Below are positions 54,277 through 64,000 of a stretch of 64,000 bases of DNA, piece after piece; position 1 is the stretch's first letter, and each line of letters starts with the position of its first letter. The notes beneath the pieces were generated by a model. The model had not been told where the DNA came from. It did no database searches and worked only from the letters and a program-made list of their open reading frames with translations. The position numbers and the translations under genes are program-made. Source of the DNA: Lactobacillus paragasseri (GTDB taxonomy: Bacteria; Bacillota; Bacilli; Lactobacillales; Lactobacillaceae); assembly GCF_003584685.1 (NCBI RefSeq), contig NZ_AP018549.1:1054001-1118000 (forward strand), written 5' to 3'.

Positions 54277-56358
54277 TTAATTTTCTTCTGGTTCTTCACG
54301 ATAATCGCCGTTTGGACAAAGAATAACTAGTCCCTTCTTGTTCTTCTTTTGAACTAAGAAATGACCATCATTTGGACAATTACGACCAATTGGTTGATCC
54401 CAAGATACAAAATCACAATCTGGATAACGAGAGCAACCATAGAACTTGCGATTACGTTTAGACTTCTTTTCAATAACTTCTCCCTTACCGCACTTAGGAC
54501 AAGTTACACCAACCTTTTTAACAATTGGCTTAGTATTACGGCAATCCGGAAAGCGTGAGCAAGCATAAAACTTACCATAACGTCCCATCTTAATTACCAT
54601 CGGTGCACCACAAATGTCGCAATTAAAGCCAGCTGGTTCATCCTTAATTTGAACTTTTTCAATTTGTTGATCAGCCTTGTCTAATTCTTTAGAAAATGGC
54701 TTGTAGTATTCATCTACTACTTTAATCCAGTTCTTTTTGCCTACTTCAACGCCATCAAGATCATCTTCTAGTTGAGCAGTAAAGTCAACGTTAACTATAT
54801 CTGGGAAAAATTCTTCGATTAGTTTATCAACAATTTCACCTAGTTCAGTAGGCACAATTGATCTTCCCTCAAGTTTTACGTAATAACGCTTTTGAATCGT
54901 ATCAATTGTTGGTGCATAAGTTGATGGACGACCAACGCCATTTTCTTCAAGAGCTCTAACTAAACTAGCTTCAGTGTATCTTGCAGGTGGCTGGGTAAAG
55001 TGCTGACGGTCATCAGTTTTCTTAAGCTTAACCTTATCGCCTTCGTTTAACTCAGGCAATTCATTATTCTTTTCCTTTTGGTTATCGTAAACCTTAGTAA
55101 AGCCAGCAAACTTAAGTTTTGATCCAGTTGTTCTAAAGGTAACATCATTTTGTTCAATATCTGCTCTTACAGTGTCGTAAACAGCTGGTGTCATTTGACT
55201 AGCAATAAATCTTGACCAAATTAAAGTGTAGAGGCGATATTCTTCAGTTGTTAGATATTCTTTAACTGAAGCTGGTGTTCTAAAAGCTGAAGTTGGGCGA
55301 ATTGCTTCATGGGCGTCCTGAGCATCAGCATCGTTTTTAAAGTGTTGCGGCTTGATTGCTGCATAATTTGCACCATATTCTTCATGGATAAATTTTGAAG
55401 CTTCATGCTTAGCAACATTAGCAATACGCTTAGAATCAGTACGCATATAAGTGATTAAACCAACTGATCCCTTACCAAGGTTGACCCCTTCATAAAGAGA
55501 TTGAGCAATTCTCATTGTTCGACGAGTACGATATCCTAAACGCTTGTTGGCTTCTTGCTGCATAGTTGAAGTAGTAAAAGGAGCAGCAGGCTGACGTCTT
55601 CTTTCTTTCTTAACTACTTTGGTAACTTCAAAGTTCTTACGTTTATCAATCTGTTTTAAGATATCCTGAACTGCTTCATTATTTGGTAAGTCTTGCTTTT
55701 TACCCTTAATGCCATAAAAGGCACCCTTGAATTTTTCCTTACCCTTTTCAAAATCAGCATCAATTGTCCAGTATTCTTCTGGCTTAAAGTTCTTAATCTC
55801 GTTTTCACGGTCAATTACTAACTTCAAGGCAATTGATTGAACACGTCCAGCAGACAAGCCCTTCTTAACTTTTTGCCACAAGATAGGGCTGATTGAATAA
55901 CCAACCAAGCGGTCAAGAACACGCCGTGCTTGTTGAGCATCGACAATATCCATATCAATGGTTCTAGGATTCTTAAAGGCATTTTTAACCGCATCTTTAG
56001 TAATTTCGTTAAAAGCAACGCGGTTGTGCTCTTTAGGATCTAAGTTTAAAGCATGAGCTACGTGCCAAGCAATAGCTTCTCCTTCACGATCGGGGTCAGA
56101 AGCAAGATAAACATACTTCGCTTTTTTAGCTTCGCTCTTTAATTCTTTAATCGTATCGCCTTTTCCGCGAATGGAAATATACTTTGGTTCATAGTCGTGT
56201 TCGACGTCAACTCCCATTTGGGACTTAGGCAAATCGCGAATATGACCTTTTGAGGCGATAACATGATAATTTCTACCTAAATATTTTTCAATTGTCTTAG
56301 CCTTATGTGGAGACTCGACAATAACTAAATTCTTTTTATATTTTCGTTTAGTAGGCAT
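54277..56358 (-). CDS. topA: DNA topoisomerase I
   Basis: Type IA topoisomerase that relaxes negative supercoils. The TOPRIM domain starts [18 protein letters not shown] and has the [12 protein letters not shown] acidic triad (about 113-124). The catalytic Tyr is in [10 protein letters not shown] (about 305). C-terminal zinc fingers are at about 577-610 (CDICGAP...CSRFPDC) and 622-650 (CPKCGKG...CSRYPDC), followed by a degenerate third. 693 aa is normal for lactobacilli. Confidence 0.97.
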   Translation of the reverse strand: MPTKRKYKKNLVIVESPHKAKTIEKYLGRNYHVIASKGHIRDLPKSQMGVDVEHDYEPKYISIRGKGDTIKELKSEAKKAKYVYLASDPDREGEAIAWHVAHALNLDPKEHNRVAFNEITKDAVKNAFKNPRTIDMDIVDAQQARRVLDRLVGYSISPILWQKVKKGLSAGRVQSIALKLVIDRENEIKNFKPEEYWTIDADFEKGKEKFKGAFYGIKGKKQDLPNNEAVQDILKQIDKRKNFEVTKVVKKERRRQPAAPFTTSTMQQEANKRLGYRTRRTMRIAQSLYEGVNLGKGSVGLITYMRTDSKRIANVAKHEASKFIHEEYGANYAAIKPQHFKNDADAQDAHEAIRPTSAFRTPASVKEYLTTEEYRLYTLIWSRFIASQMTPAVYDTVRADIEQNDVTFRTTGSKLKFAGFTKVYDNQKEKNNELPELNEGDKVKLKKTDDRQHFTQPPARYTEASLVRALEENGVGRPSTYAPTIDTIQKRYYVKLEGRSIVPTELGEIVDKLIEEFFPDIVNVDFTAQLEDDLDGVEVGKKNWIKVVDEYYKPFSKELDKADQQIEKVQIKDEPAGFNCDICGAPMVIKMGRYGKFYACSRFPDCRNTKPIVKKVGVTCPKCGKGEVIEKKSKRNRKFYGCSRYPDCDFVSWDQPIGRNCPNDGHFLVQKKNKKGLVILCPNGDYREEPEEN

Positions 56359-56423
56359 AAAATGCCCCTTCCTTGCACAATTTCTACCAAATTCTAAAAT
56401 ACCAAAAATTTCACTCTTGTCAA

Positions 56424-57269
56424 CTAAAGCAAGTTTCTAAAATCAGCATTAACTAGTGGATATGCACCAGCAGCAATTAGCTCGTTAGGCCCCTCCGATA
56501 AGGGACTTGAGACTGGTCCAGGAACCGCAAAAATATTGCGATTTTCTTCTAAAGCAATATTTGCAGTAATTAAAGAACCAGATCTTTTTCTAGCTTCAGT
56601 GACAATTATATTTTTACTTAAACCCGCAAGAATGCGATTACGTTCAGGAAAGCGATAAGGACGCGGGGGTGTGTCTGGTAAATATTCACTAATTAATAAA
56701 CCCTTAGCCACAATTTCTTCTTGCAATTCCTTATTTTCTTGCGGATAAAAATGATTCAATCCATTTCCAACTATGGCAATTGTTTTACCATTATTTTTCA
56801 AGGTTTCCTGATGAGCAATCCCATCAACTCCGCGAGCCAAACCACTAGCAATTACAAAATCTTGCTCTATTAGCTGCGGAATTAACTGTTTTAAAACAAA
56901 CCGGCTGTAATTTGTGGGTTGTCTTGCGCCAACTATAGTCGTAATTTCTTTTTTAAGCAAGGATAAATCTCCTCTAGTAAAAAGAATCGTCGGTGCATTG
57001 TACATCTCGCGGAGTCCTTCTGGATAGATTGAATCAAAGATAGTGACAACATCACACTGCAATTTAATTCTTTCAATCCAAGAATTAAATTTATCATTTC
57101 TCATCGCAGCTAAAACAAGATTTTGGATATTTGATTTTAATGATAAACTCTCTATTTTGTCAACTGTTACTTCTTCGCCAGCCGTAAAATTTTCAGCGAT
57201 TTTACCCAAAGTTGTAGTACCGACACCATGTTGCAATTTTAATCTTAAGCAAAATTCTTTTAAATTCAT
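56424..57269 (-). CDS. dprA: DNA-processing protein DprA
   Basis: Loads RecA onto incoming single-stranded DNA during transformation. The Rossmann-like core begins [16 protein letters not shown] (about 109-124), with [12 protein letters not shown] (about 142-153), [16 protein letters not shown] and [24 protein letters not shown] (given in part). A short N-terminal helical region precedes it. The usual C-terminal winged-helix is short or missing, as in many lactobacilli (281 aa). Its ribosome site lies inside the terminator hairpin that follows rnhB. Confidence 0.93.
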   Translation of the reverse strand: MNLKEFCLRLKLQHGVGTTTLGKIAENFTAGEEVTVDKIESLSLKSNIQNLVLAAMRNDKFNSWIERIKLQCDVVTIFDSIYPEGLREMYNAPTILFTRGDLSLLKKEITTIVGARQPTNYSRFVLKQLIPQLIEQDFVIASGLARGVDGIAHQETLKNNGKTIAIVGNGLNHFYPQENKELQEEIVAKGLLISEYLPDTPPRPYRFPERNRILAGLSKNIIVTEARKRSGSLITANIALEENRNIFAVPGPVSSPLSEGPNELIAAGAYPLVNADFRNLL

Positions 57270-57271
57270 AA

Positions 57272-57318
57272 AATAAAACCTCCACTATCAAGTACGCAAA
57301 AGTGAAGGTTTATTTTTT
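57272..57318 (-). terminator. Terminator of rnhB overlapping the dprA ribosome site
   Basis: On the minus strand AAACCTTCACTT pairs with AGTGGAGGTTT and a T-rich tract (TTTTATTTT) follows, ending at the dprA ATG. The GGAGG of dprA is within the 3' arm. Confidence 0.6.
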
Positions 57319-57320
57319 AT

Positions 57321-58073
57321 TTATTTTTCGTATTCGCTAACTGGTGCAAAAGATCGACGATGAATTGGCGTTGGACCATACTTTTTCAAGGCTTCCATGT
57401 GCTCACGTGTACCATACCCTGCATTGTGCTTAAAATCATACTCTGGATAAACTTCGCCATAGGCATCCATTAAATTGTCACGGAAAACTTTAGCCACAAT
57501 ACTAGCAGCAGCAATTGAATTAGACTTAGCATCCCCGTGAATCAATTTGATTTGTGGAATATTCAGTGGTACATTCATCGCATCGACTAACAAGGCAGCT
57601 GGCTTTACTTTTAAGCCTTGAACAGCATGCGCCATTGCCAGGCGATCAGCTTCATAGATGTTAATCCGATCAATTACATCATTATTAGCTAAGCCAACGC
57701 TAACGCTGACTGCTTTGGCCAGAATTTGAGGAAAAAGCGCCTTTCTCTTTTTAGGGGATAGTTTCTTTGAATCGTTAACGTCAATCAAATCAAAATTATG
57801 GGGCAAAATAACAGCAGCTGTAACTACAGGCCCGGCTAGTGGTCCTCTTCCTACTTCGTCAACTCCAGCAACAAGTTGATTTTTTTGCCAAAATTCTTTC
57901 TCATAAGAAAAACGATTTTGAAACTGAGCAAGTGCTTGCGCACGTTTAAGCTGTCTTTTTTCGTAACTAACTAAGAGCTTTTGCACGCCTTTTCTTTCGT
58001 CAGCACGTAATTCTTCTAATTGTTCGCTGCTTACTTCTCCTTGAAGCAAGTTTTTTATTTCAGTAATGGTCAT
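57321..58073 (-). CDS. rnhB: Ribonuclease HII
   Basis: Cleaves RNA in RNA-DNA hybrids and single ribonucleotides in DNA. The catalytic motif [17 protein letters not shown] is at about 68-84 (Asp, Glu), with Asp in LLVDAMN (about 164) and further acid residues in the [12 protein letters not shown] region. The extra 65-residue N-terminal helical domain is usual in Firmicutes. The start overlaps the end of rbgA by 4 bp. Confidence 0.96.
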   Translation of the reverse strand: MTITEIKNLLQGEVSSEQLEELRADERKGVQKLLVSYEKRQLKRAQALAQFQNRFSYEKEFWQKNQLVAGVDEVGRGPLAGPVVTAAVILPHNFDLIDVNDSKKLSPKKRKALFPQILAKAVSVSVGLANNDVIDRINIYEADRLAMAHAVQGLKVKPAALLVDAMNVPLNIPQIKLIHGDAKSNSIAAASIVAKVFRDNLMDAYGEVYPEYDFKHNAGYGTREHMEALKKYGPTPIHRRSFAPVSEYEK

Positions 58074-58909
58074 CTAAGATCAAACGTAATCCTTCCCAAT
58101 TTTCCTTTACGTAAACGTTGAAGCATAAAGAGTGAAAACTTGTCATAATCATCCCGCATGCCATATTTATTAGTCATAGCTAGTAATAAATCCGGATTAG
58201 ACATATTTTCAAGCTCCTCACTAGTTGCTTGGGCAAATTTGGCAAGATCCTTTTGATAGTTTTGCTTCAAAAATTCAATTACAAATAAGGCGACGTCATC
58301 AGGATGAAAAACATCGGCCTTAATTGCACCACAAGCTGCTAACTTATAGCCTACCTCTTGATCAGAAAATTTAGGCCATAAAATTCCTGGTGTATCTAGA
58401 ATTTGAACATTCGTCTTGGTCTTTAACCAACTTTGACCACGAGTTACACCAGGCTTGTCTCCTACAATTGCCGCATTTCTTCCAACCATCCGGTTAATAA
58501 TCGTCGATTTGCCGCAATTTGGAATTCCAGCAATCGCTACGCGGATCATCGGATTAGAAGCACCCTTTGCAATCAACTTCTCTGTCTTTTTCTTACCAGC
58601 TAATTTAATAATCTTAAACAAACTCGTCATATTAGTATTATGCTGAGCATCCATTGAGATGACGAAATTGCCCTCATCTTGGAAATAACGAGTCCATTTT
58701 TTAGTCTGAATTGGGTCAGCTAAATCTGACTTATTCAAGATAATAATATGAGGTTTCTTCTTGGTTAATTGTCCAATCATGGGATTACGAGAAGAAACTG
58801 GAAGACGCGCATCTAAAACTTCAATTAAGACGTCAATCAAGTCTAAATTGTCTTCAAGTTGATTTTTAGCCTTATTCATGTGTCCTGGATACCATTGAAT
58901 AGTTGCCAT
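58070..58909 (-). CDS. ylqF: Ribosome biogenesis GTPase RbgA (YlqF)
   Basis: Circularly permuted GTPase needed for late 50S assembly. The G-motif order is G4 (NKSD, about 59-62), G1 (GIPNCGKST, about 127-135) and G3 (DTPG, about 173-176). It begins [15 protein letters not shown], the family signature. 279 aa is normal. It is coupled to rnhB downstream and follows the S41 protease gene by 2 bp. Confidence 0.96.
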   Translation of the reverse strand: MATIQWYPGHMNKAKNQLEDNLDLIDVLIEVLDARLPVSSRNPMIGQLTKKKPHIIILNKSDLADPIQTKKWTRYFQDEGNFVISMDAQHNTNMTSLFKIIKLAGKKKTEKLIAKGASNPMIRVAIAGIPNCGKSTIINRMVGRNAAIVGDKPGVTRGQSWLKTKTNVQILDTPGILWPKFSDQEVGYKLAACGAIKADVFHPDDVALFVIEFLKQNYQKDLAKFAQATSEELENMSNPDLLLAMTNKYGMRDDYDKFSLFMLQRLRKGKLGRITFDLR

Positions 58910-58911
58910 TT

Positions 58912-60360
58912 TTAGTCCTCCATATCCCTTAGATTTAAGCTCAATGCTTTCTTTAAAGCAGGATTATTATCTTGTAATTTTTGAGCAACTGCTAGATAAA
59001 GCTGAGCTTGTACTTGCCCATTTACTATACCATCTGTTGTCAAGTCATGTTCTTTTTGAAATTTAATTACAGCATTCTTGGTTTCATCATCAAAAACGCC
59101 AGTAACATGCTTGGGTAAATAGCCTAAGGCAGTTAAATATTGCTGCAAGGTAGCCACATCAACACCAGTCATGGACTTCTTCAAGATGCTCATACTTTGG
59201 AATTGCGGCAATTTTGCTAAAGGTGATTCAGAAACTGGATAAGTTGGCTTAAGCCCCTTTTGATTAATCCAAGTTCCATTTGGCGTCAACCATTTAGCAA
59301 CTGTATATTTATACTCTGAATCCTCAGTTTGTCCCACTTGCTGAACAGTTCCTTTACCATAGCTCGTTTGACCAACTGAAACCCCGCAATGATTTTGCAC
59401 TAAAGCAGCTGTAAAGATTTCACTTGCACTAGCCGTATTTCCATTAATTAAAATAATTGGCTTGAGTGAAGTATGAAAGCCTCCTGAAAGCTTCTTATCA
59501 GAGCGAATTACTTCTTTTTCCTTGCGGTCCTTGTATTGCATAATAATCTTCTTGTTTGGCAAGAAATAAGATGCAGATTTCAGAGCAGCATTCATTTCAC
59601 CACCTGGATTATCCTGCAAATCAATAATTAACTTAGGATATTTTTTAGTATTGATTGACTTTAAGGCACTCTTCAAATCCTTAGCAGTATTCACGTCAAA
59701 CTGCGTAATTGTAATAATGGTCGCATTACCTTCTGTACGTTTAGTTAAGCTAGACTGCGAAATTTTAGCGCGCTTTAAAGTAACATTAAAGGTTGAATTA
59801 GCACGCTTGAGTTTGAGTGTTACTTTGGTGCCAACTTTTCCTCTAACTAAGGAAGCGACTTTAGTGAACTGAGCCGCGCTGACTTTTTTATTATCAACGG
59901 CAAGAATTTCATCGCCAGGCTTAATAGTACTCTTTGAAGCTGGAGAATTAGCAACAATAGAGTCCACAACAACTTTATTGTTGCGTACTGCCATCTGAAT
60001 ACCAACTCCGCCAAAAGTTGAGCCTTCTAAGATGTTATTAACTTGTTCTTGATTCGCGCCACTTAATCCTTCTGAAAAAGGATCATTAAGACTATCAAGC
60101 ATCCCGTTAATTGCCCCTTGGCGCAATGTTTGCGATGAAACTTTTTTATAATATGAACCTTGTAATTGCTCATACACTTTTTCAACTTGATAAAAAGGCG
60201 ACTTTAATTCCTTAACTTCCATAATTCCAAAGGTCAAACCTGCACCAATCGCTGCACCAGCTATACCAGTTAACAAAAATTGGGCATATTTGGGAAGATG
60301 TTTCTTTTTATTTTTTGTAGTCTTCTTTTGATGAGAATTATTGGGTTCTACTTCTGCCAT
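58912..60360 (-). CDS. S41 C-terminal processing peptidase with peptidoglycan-binding domain
   Basis: Membrane-anchored serine protease of the CtpA/CtpB type. One transmembrane helix ([20 protein letters not shown], about 28-48) puts the rest outside. A PDZ domain covers about 110-200, and the S41 catalytic domain has [19 protein letters not shown] (Ser about 313) and SYGKGTVQQ (Lys about 338). A C-terminal peptidoglycan-binding domain (about 405-465, [20 protein letters not shown]) targets the cell wall. Likely acts in protein quality control or regulated proteolysis at the envelope. Confidence 0.92.
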   Translation of the reverse strand: MAEVEPNNSHQKKTTKNKKKHLPKYAQFLLTGIAGAAIGAGLTFGIMEVKELKSPFYQVEKVYEQLQGSYYKKVSSQTLRQGAINGMLDSLNDPFSEGLSGANQEQVNNILEGSTFGGVGIQMAVRNNKVVVDSIVANSPASKSTIKPGDEILAVDNKKVSAAQFTKVASLVRGKVGTKVTLKLKRANSTFNVTLKRAKISQSSLTKRTEGNATIITITQFDVNTAKDLKSALKSINTKKYPKLIIDLQDNPGGEMNAALKSASYFLPNKKIIMQYKDRKEKEVIRSDKKLSGGFHTSLKPIILINGNTASASEIFTAALVQNHCGVSVGQTSYGKGTVQQVGQTEDSEYKYTVAKWLTPNGTWINQKGLKPTYPVSESPLAKLPQFQSMSILKKSMTGVDVATLQQYLTALGYLPKHVTGVFDDETKNAVIKFQKEHDLTTDGIVNGQVQAQLYLAVAQKLQDNNPALKKALSLNLRDMED

Positions 60361-60367
60361 ATTAGCC

Positions 60368-60595
60368 TCAGTTCATATTGTCTAAATATAATTGATATGC
60401 CTTGTCAAAAACACTCATGCTTGGCAAATAGCCAGCGTTTAACTCTAAGTAGTCTGATAACTTTTCATAGTCTTCTTCTTGTTTTGGAAAAGAACTATCG
60501 TGTTGAGCATTATTAGCAAATTGAGCAATATCGTCTACCGATCCTGGATTTCTTTGCGTCATTAAAAAGCGATAAAAGCTTTCACGATAAGCCAT
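60368..60595 (-). CDS. YozE/UPF0346 family small protein
   Basis: 75 aa beginning [19 protein letters not shown], with [20 protein letters not shown] near the end, matching the UPF0346/YozE family of small soluble all-helical proteins of unknown function. The start touches the stop of the degV gene, and the protease gene follows 7 bp later, so all belong to one transcript. Confidence 0.87.
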   Translation of the reverse strand: MAYRESFYRFLMTQRNPGSVDDIAQFANNAQHDSSFPKQEEDYEKLSDYLELNAGYLPSMSVFDKAYQLYLDNMN

Positions 60596-61452
60596 TAATA
60601 CTCCTCCATTGTATAGAATACTGCATATGCTCCGCTACCTGCGTGAGTGGAAATAATCGGACTAGTTACTCGAGTTAAAACCTTGATATCAGGATTAATT
60701 TCTTTAATCTTTTCAGTCCAAACTTTCATATCTTCGGGAGTATCAACATAAGAAATTGCTACTTCTTTAATTTCCTGCTTGTGTTCTTCGATATCTTTTA
60801 AAACGCGTTTATCGCAATTTTTAGAAAATTTCTTACCGCGTCCTTTTTTAGCGACTTCAAGATGACCACCTGGCATGTGCAATTCAATTCGGATATTCAA
60901 TAAGGTAGCAATCTTACCCGCAAGCGGTCCAAGACGACCTCCTTTAATTAAATTATTGAGGTTTACAACCATCATATAGAGTTTTTGATGTTCTTTAAGT
61001 CGCTCAACGTGGGCGACAATTTCTTCAAGACTCTTACCTTCTTTGGCATCTTTAGCTGCAGCTAGTACTTGGTATGCTTCTGCTCGATCAGTTAAGTCAG
61101 AATCAATTAAAGTTACTTCTTTGCTCTTACCAATCAAATCCGCAGCTTGTCTAGCAGCCTCAATTGTTCCACTTAAAGAGCGAGCAAGAAAAATACCTAC
61201 AACTTGACTGCCATCATCAGTTAAATCTTTAAATACTTTTTCAAAAACTCCAATTGATGGTTGACTGGTTTTAGGCAATTCTTTTGATGCATCCATCTTT
61301 TTCACAAATTCTTCGCGGCTAATGTCGACGCCATCGGTGTAAGTCTGACCATCAATGGTAATGGTTAACGGAACCACAGTAATGTCATATTTATCAATTT
61401 CTTCAGGAGTTAATTGAACTGAGGAATCAGTTACTACTTTAATCTTAGCCAT
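60595..61452 (-). CDS. DegV family fatty-acid-binding protein
   Basis: 285 aa of the DegV fold, which binds a long-chain fatty acid and in related species supplies it to fatty acid kinase FakA. It has the opening [15 protein letters not shown], the [10 protein letters not shown] segment, TSQPSIGVF (Ser contacts) and [20 protein letters not shown]. It begins the leftward operon degV-yozE-S41-rbgA-rnhB. Confidence 0.92.
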   Translation of the reverse strand: MAKIKVVTDSSVQLTPEEIDKYDITVVPLTITIDGQTYTDGVDISREEFVKKMDASKELPKTSQPSIGVFEKVFKDLTDDGSQVVGIFLARSLSGTIEAARQAADLIGKSKEVTLIDSDLTDRAEAYQVLAAAKDAKEGKSLEEIVAHVERLKEHQKLYMMVVNLNNLIKGGRLGPLAGKIATLLNIRIELHMPGGHLEVAKKGRGKKFSKNCDKRVLKDIEEHKQEIKEVAISYVDTPEDMKVWTEKIKEINPDIKVLTRVTSPIISTHAGSGAYAVFYTMEEY

Positions 61453-61593
61453 GCTAGCTCCTATCCCCTATTCTTCTTTAATTACTATTCTATGTTAGAA
61501 TTTATTAAGTACAACCTCAAGTATATCAAAAATACAAAAATGAGTTAAAATTTATTAAATAGATTATAAAAGTATATAAGGCGGAATCAATGA

Positions 61594-62259
61594 ATGTCTT
61601 TTAAACAATTGTGGCAAGAGCCAAAAAATCGCTCAAAAACATACAACATTTTAAATAATATTTTTAGTGCTATTACTCATGGGATTGGCTTTTGCCTAGC
61701 AGTAGCTGGATTAGTAATTTTAATTGTAAAAGCTGCCCACACAGGAAGTGCAGTAAGAGTAACTGCCTTTACTCTCTATGGTTCAAGCTTGATTATTCTC
61801 TATCTCTTTTCAACACTCTACCACAGTTTGATTTTTACTAGAGCTAGAAGGGTTTTCCAGATATTTGATCACTCCTCAATTTTTATTTTAATTACTGGAA
61901 CTTATACACCCTATACTCTCGTTGCAATTGGCGGAGCTAAAGGCTGGGTAATGTTTAGCATTATCTTAGCTCTAGCAATCTTTGGCATCTTGTTTTATAT
62001 TTTCAATCAAGGAAAACACGTTGTCTTAGATACGATTTTATACGTATTAATGGGATGGATTGTTATTATTGCTTCTAGCACCCTTTATCCAGTTCTTGGA
62101 CCAACTGGTTTTTGGCTTCTAGTTTGGGGCGGAATTGCTTATACTGTTGGTGCTATTTTATTTTCAATGCGCGGAGTTCCTTATATACATGTGATTTGGC
62201 ACATGTTTGTTTTACTCGGATCAATCTTGATGTATTTTTCAATTTTATTTTACGTTTAA
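61594..62259 (+). CDS. Hemolysin III family membrane protein
   Basis: 221 aa with seven hydrophobic segments. It has the family motifs NAxTHGIG-like NIFSAITHGIGF (about 22-33), LYHS (His about 75), DHSSIFILITGTYTPY (about 91-106) and the C-terminal HVIWHMFVLLGS. These His/Asp residues form a metal site related to PAQR receptors. Despite the name, most members are not proven hemolysins. It is divergent from degV and convergent with cca. Confidence 0.9.
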   Translation: MSFKQLWQEPKNRSKTYNILNNIFSAITHGIGFCLAVAGLVILIVKAAHTGSAVRVTAFTLYGSSLIILYLFSTLYHSLIFTRARRVFQIFDHSSIFILITGTYTPYTLVAIGGAKGWVMFSIILALAIFGILFYIFNQGKHVVLDTILYVLMGWIVIIASSTLYPVLGPTGFWLLVWGGIAYTVGAILFSMRGVPYIHVIWHMFVLLGSILMYFSILFYV

Positions 62260-62297
62260 AAAAGGCAAGTAGTGATTTTTCACTGCTCGCCTTTTTG
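62258..62297. terminator. Bidirectional terminator between hemolysin III and cca
   Basis: Arms AAAGGCAAGTAGTGA and TCACTGCTCGCCTTT with a 4-nt loop, between convergent genes. Confidence 0.85.
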
Positions 62298-62307
62298 CTA
62301 GCTATTT

Positions 62308-63504
62308 TTAATTATTTAAAGAAAGAAATTCAGTAATTGCTGCTTCGTTGTTGCTAATTACTCCTTCAAGGACTGCCTTTTTTATTTCTTCTAGTAGTAG
62401 ACCCACTCTTGGTCCAGCTGGAATACCATTTTTTAATAAAAAGTGGCCATCAATCACTAGATCATGGCTATTTTTAATTGGCAAAGCTTCATAACCATCA
62501 ACCAAAGCACTGCCGTTAATTGGCTGACCTAAAATATGCGCCAAATCAATGGTCGAAGCGATAGTTTCTAAGCCAGCTTGATATAAATCATAGTTATTTG
62601 GAGCCCGTGAACTAATTAAGTCAAAGAAAGCAACAATATCAGCTACTTGACGCTCCATTGCATTAGAATTCTTCCACATCCGCATAAAAGAAGGAATCTT
62701 CTCATTTGGTAATTTTAGTAAAATAATCATCAAAGCCCATAGATTAGCTTCAGTAGTAGGACTAAAATTGAGTTGAGGATAAAGAGCCAAATTCTCTTTT
62801 TTACCTTTAAAACCTGGAACTTCTTCAGATAAACCAGTATCTAAGAAAATCTGAAAAGCCTTTTGGCTACCGGGAGCAATCCCCATTTTAACAAATTCGT
62901 CGCGAATTCGTTCAACAGAAATCTTACTGAGCAATTCATGATTATCGCTAATTGCTTGCTCAGTTTCTGGTTCAAGCGTAAATTGCAATTGACTCATAAA
63001 ACGAACTGCCCGCATCATTCTTAAGGCATCTTCGTGGAAACGGTTCTCAGCTTTACCAACTGCACGGATTAGATGCTTGTCTAAATCGCCCAAACCATCG
63101 AAGTGATCAATGATATTGCCATCAACATCCATGGCTAAAGCATTAATTGTGAAGTCTCTTCTCTTCAAGTCTTCTGACAAGTTCTGAACAAAAGTTACAT
63201 GATCGGGCCTGCGGAAGTCTTGGTATCCTGATTCCGTTCTAAAAGTTGTAATCTCGTAACTTTCGCCTTCATAAAGAACCGTCACTGTTCCATGTTTGAT
63301 TCCCGTATCAATTGTCTTTTTAAAAATTTGCTTAATTTCCATCGGATAAGCACTTGTTGCAATATCAACATCATGAATATGACGATTTAAGAGCAAGTCT
63401 CTAACACTGCCTCCAACAAAATAAGCCTCATAACCCGCTTCATTAATTTGTTTTAAAACTGGAAGCGCGGCGGTAAAAACTTCCGGTAAATTGGTAATCT
63501 TCAT
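62308..63504 (-). CDS. cca: CCA-adding tRNA nucleotidyltransferase
   Basis: Adds or repairs the 3' CCA end of tRNAs. The class II head domain has [21 protein letters not shown] (given in part; catalytic DxD of DVDI at about 45-48), [12 protein letters not shown] (about 110-121) and the template-like RIRDEF segment (about 199). 398 aa is normal. A single gene, divergent from the YitT-type gene. Confidence 0.95.
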   Translation of the reverse strand: MKITNLPEVFTAALPVLKQINEAGYEAYFVGGSVRDLLLNRHIHDVDIATSAYPMEIKQIFKKTIDTGIKHGTVTVLYEGESYEITTFRTESGYQDFRRPDHVTFVQNLSEDLKRRDFTINALAMDVDGNIIDHFDGLGDLDKHLIRAVGKAENRFHEDALRMMRAVRFMSQLQFTLEPETEQAISDNHELLSKISVERIRDEFVKMGIAPGSQKAFQIFLDTGLSEEVPGFKGKKENLALYPQLNFSPTTEANLWALMIILLKLPNEKIPSFMRMWKNSNAMERQVADIVAFFDLISSRAPNNYDLYQAGLETIASTIDLAHILGQPINGSALVDGYEALPIKNSHDLVIDGHFLLKNGIPAGPRVGLLLEEIKKAVLEGVISNNEAAITEFLSLNN

Positions 63505-63559
63505 ATATTCCCTATTCCCCTTAATTATTCCTTAGTTTTGTAAGAAAGAAGGAAGTAAC

Positions 63560-64000
63560 ATGACTAAGATTTTCAATAAACAACTCTTTAAACAATTATT
63601 TTTCATAACTCTTGGTTGTAGTATTTATGCTTTTAGCTTAGATGCCATCAGTATCCCTAACAAACTAGCTGATGGTGGAATAAGTGGTATTGCGCTTTTA
63701 CTTAGATATTGGTTCCATATCAATCCTGGTCTATCAACGTTACTTCTAAATATCCCCTTAATTATAATCGGATATCGTTTTATGGGCAAACGGCTACTTG
63801 CCTTGACCATTTGGGGCACGCTTTGTCTATCCTTCTTTTTATCATTTTGGTTACACATTCCTATTATAAACCAATTGAATTTAGAACATGATCTTTTTAT
63901 TGCAGGTGTCTTGGCAGGACTTTTTTCTGGCTTTGGCATCGGAATTGTCTTTAAATATGGCGGCACCACTGGCGGAACCGATATTATTGCTAGGATATTA
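63560..64000 (+). CDS. YitT family membrane protein, partial
   Basis: Opens with ATG at 63560 after AAGGAAG and runs off the window (147 codons seen). The sequence has ITLGCSIYAFSLDAISIPN, the ADGGISGIALLLRYWF loop and KYGGTTGGTDIIARIL, hallmarks of the YitT/DUF161 family with five or so membrane helices; DUF2179 would follow outside the window. Function unknown; sometimes annotated as a transporter. Confidence 0.87.
   Translation, partial: MTKIFNKQLFKQLFFITLGCSIYAFSLDAISIPNKLADGGISGIALLLRYWFHINPGLSTLLLNIPLIIIGYRFMGKRLLALTIWGTLCLSFFLSFWLHIPIINQLNLEHDLFIAGVLAGLFSGFGIGIVFKYGGTTGGTDIIARIL

Overview
The window is low-GC Firmicutes DNA that looks like the Lactobacillus johnsonii / L. gasseri group. 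The evidence is the AT-rich composition, AAGGAGG-type ribosome binding sites, YSIRK/LPQT(G/S) mucus-binding adhesins, a T-box brnQ, alsSD, and the lactobacillar block rbgA-rnhB-dprA-topA-trmFO-xerC-hslV-hslU. Species is inferred from gene content and style, not from a search. No rRNA, tRNA, CRISPR array or insertion sequence was seen.

Region 1 (1-11,040) is a defence island on the minus strand. brxA-brxB-brxC and pglX form the left part of a type 1 BREX phage-exclusion locus. Where pglZ would be expected next, there is a gene for a PD-(D/E)XK-like nuclease fused to a STAND-type NTPase (Avs-like), cut by the window edge. Terminator hairpins follow brxC and pglX. Upstream of brxA lies a frameshifted AAA-type ATPase.

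Region 2 (11,150-15,320) holds brnQ under an Ile-type T-box, a DUF4097 protein, a Nudix hydrolase and a HAD phosphatase.

Region 3 (15,418-29,969) is a cell-surface block read leftward. Two large YSIRK/LPxTG adhesins (about 2122 and 1159 aa) are bracketed by two paralogous MucBP-type proteins that have no signal peptide and no sortase motif. One of these is paired with a zinc-ribbon membrane protein.

Region 4 (30,000-49,976) is a mixed accessory and metabolic region. It contains a frameshifted TMEM175-like channel, a LytTR/DUF3021 regulatory pair with 21-bp-spaced direct repeats, alsSD, fetAB, an Rpn-type nuclease, an AbrB/ParE toxin-antitoxin pair, and an Lsa-like ABC-F gene behind a transcription attenuator. 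It also has a LysR-controlled redox operon, a tannase-like lipoprotein next to a frameshifted LysR gene, a YeiH exporter, and several small or unusual genes.

Region 5 (50,004-64,000) is conserved core: HslVU protease, XerC recombinase, TrmFO, topoisomerase I, DprA, RNase HII, RbgA GTPase, an S41 protease, YozE-like, DegV, hemolysin III, CCA-adding enzyme and a partial YitT protein.

The most noteworthy items are the nuclease-STAND gene embedded in BREX, the attenuator with mutually exclusive hairpins before the ABC-F gene, the signal-less MucBP paralogs around the adhesins, and three genes broken by single small indels.
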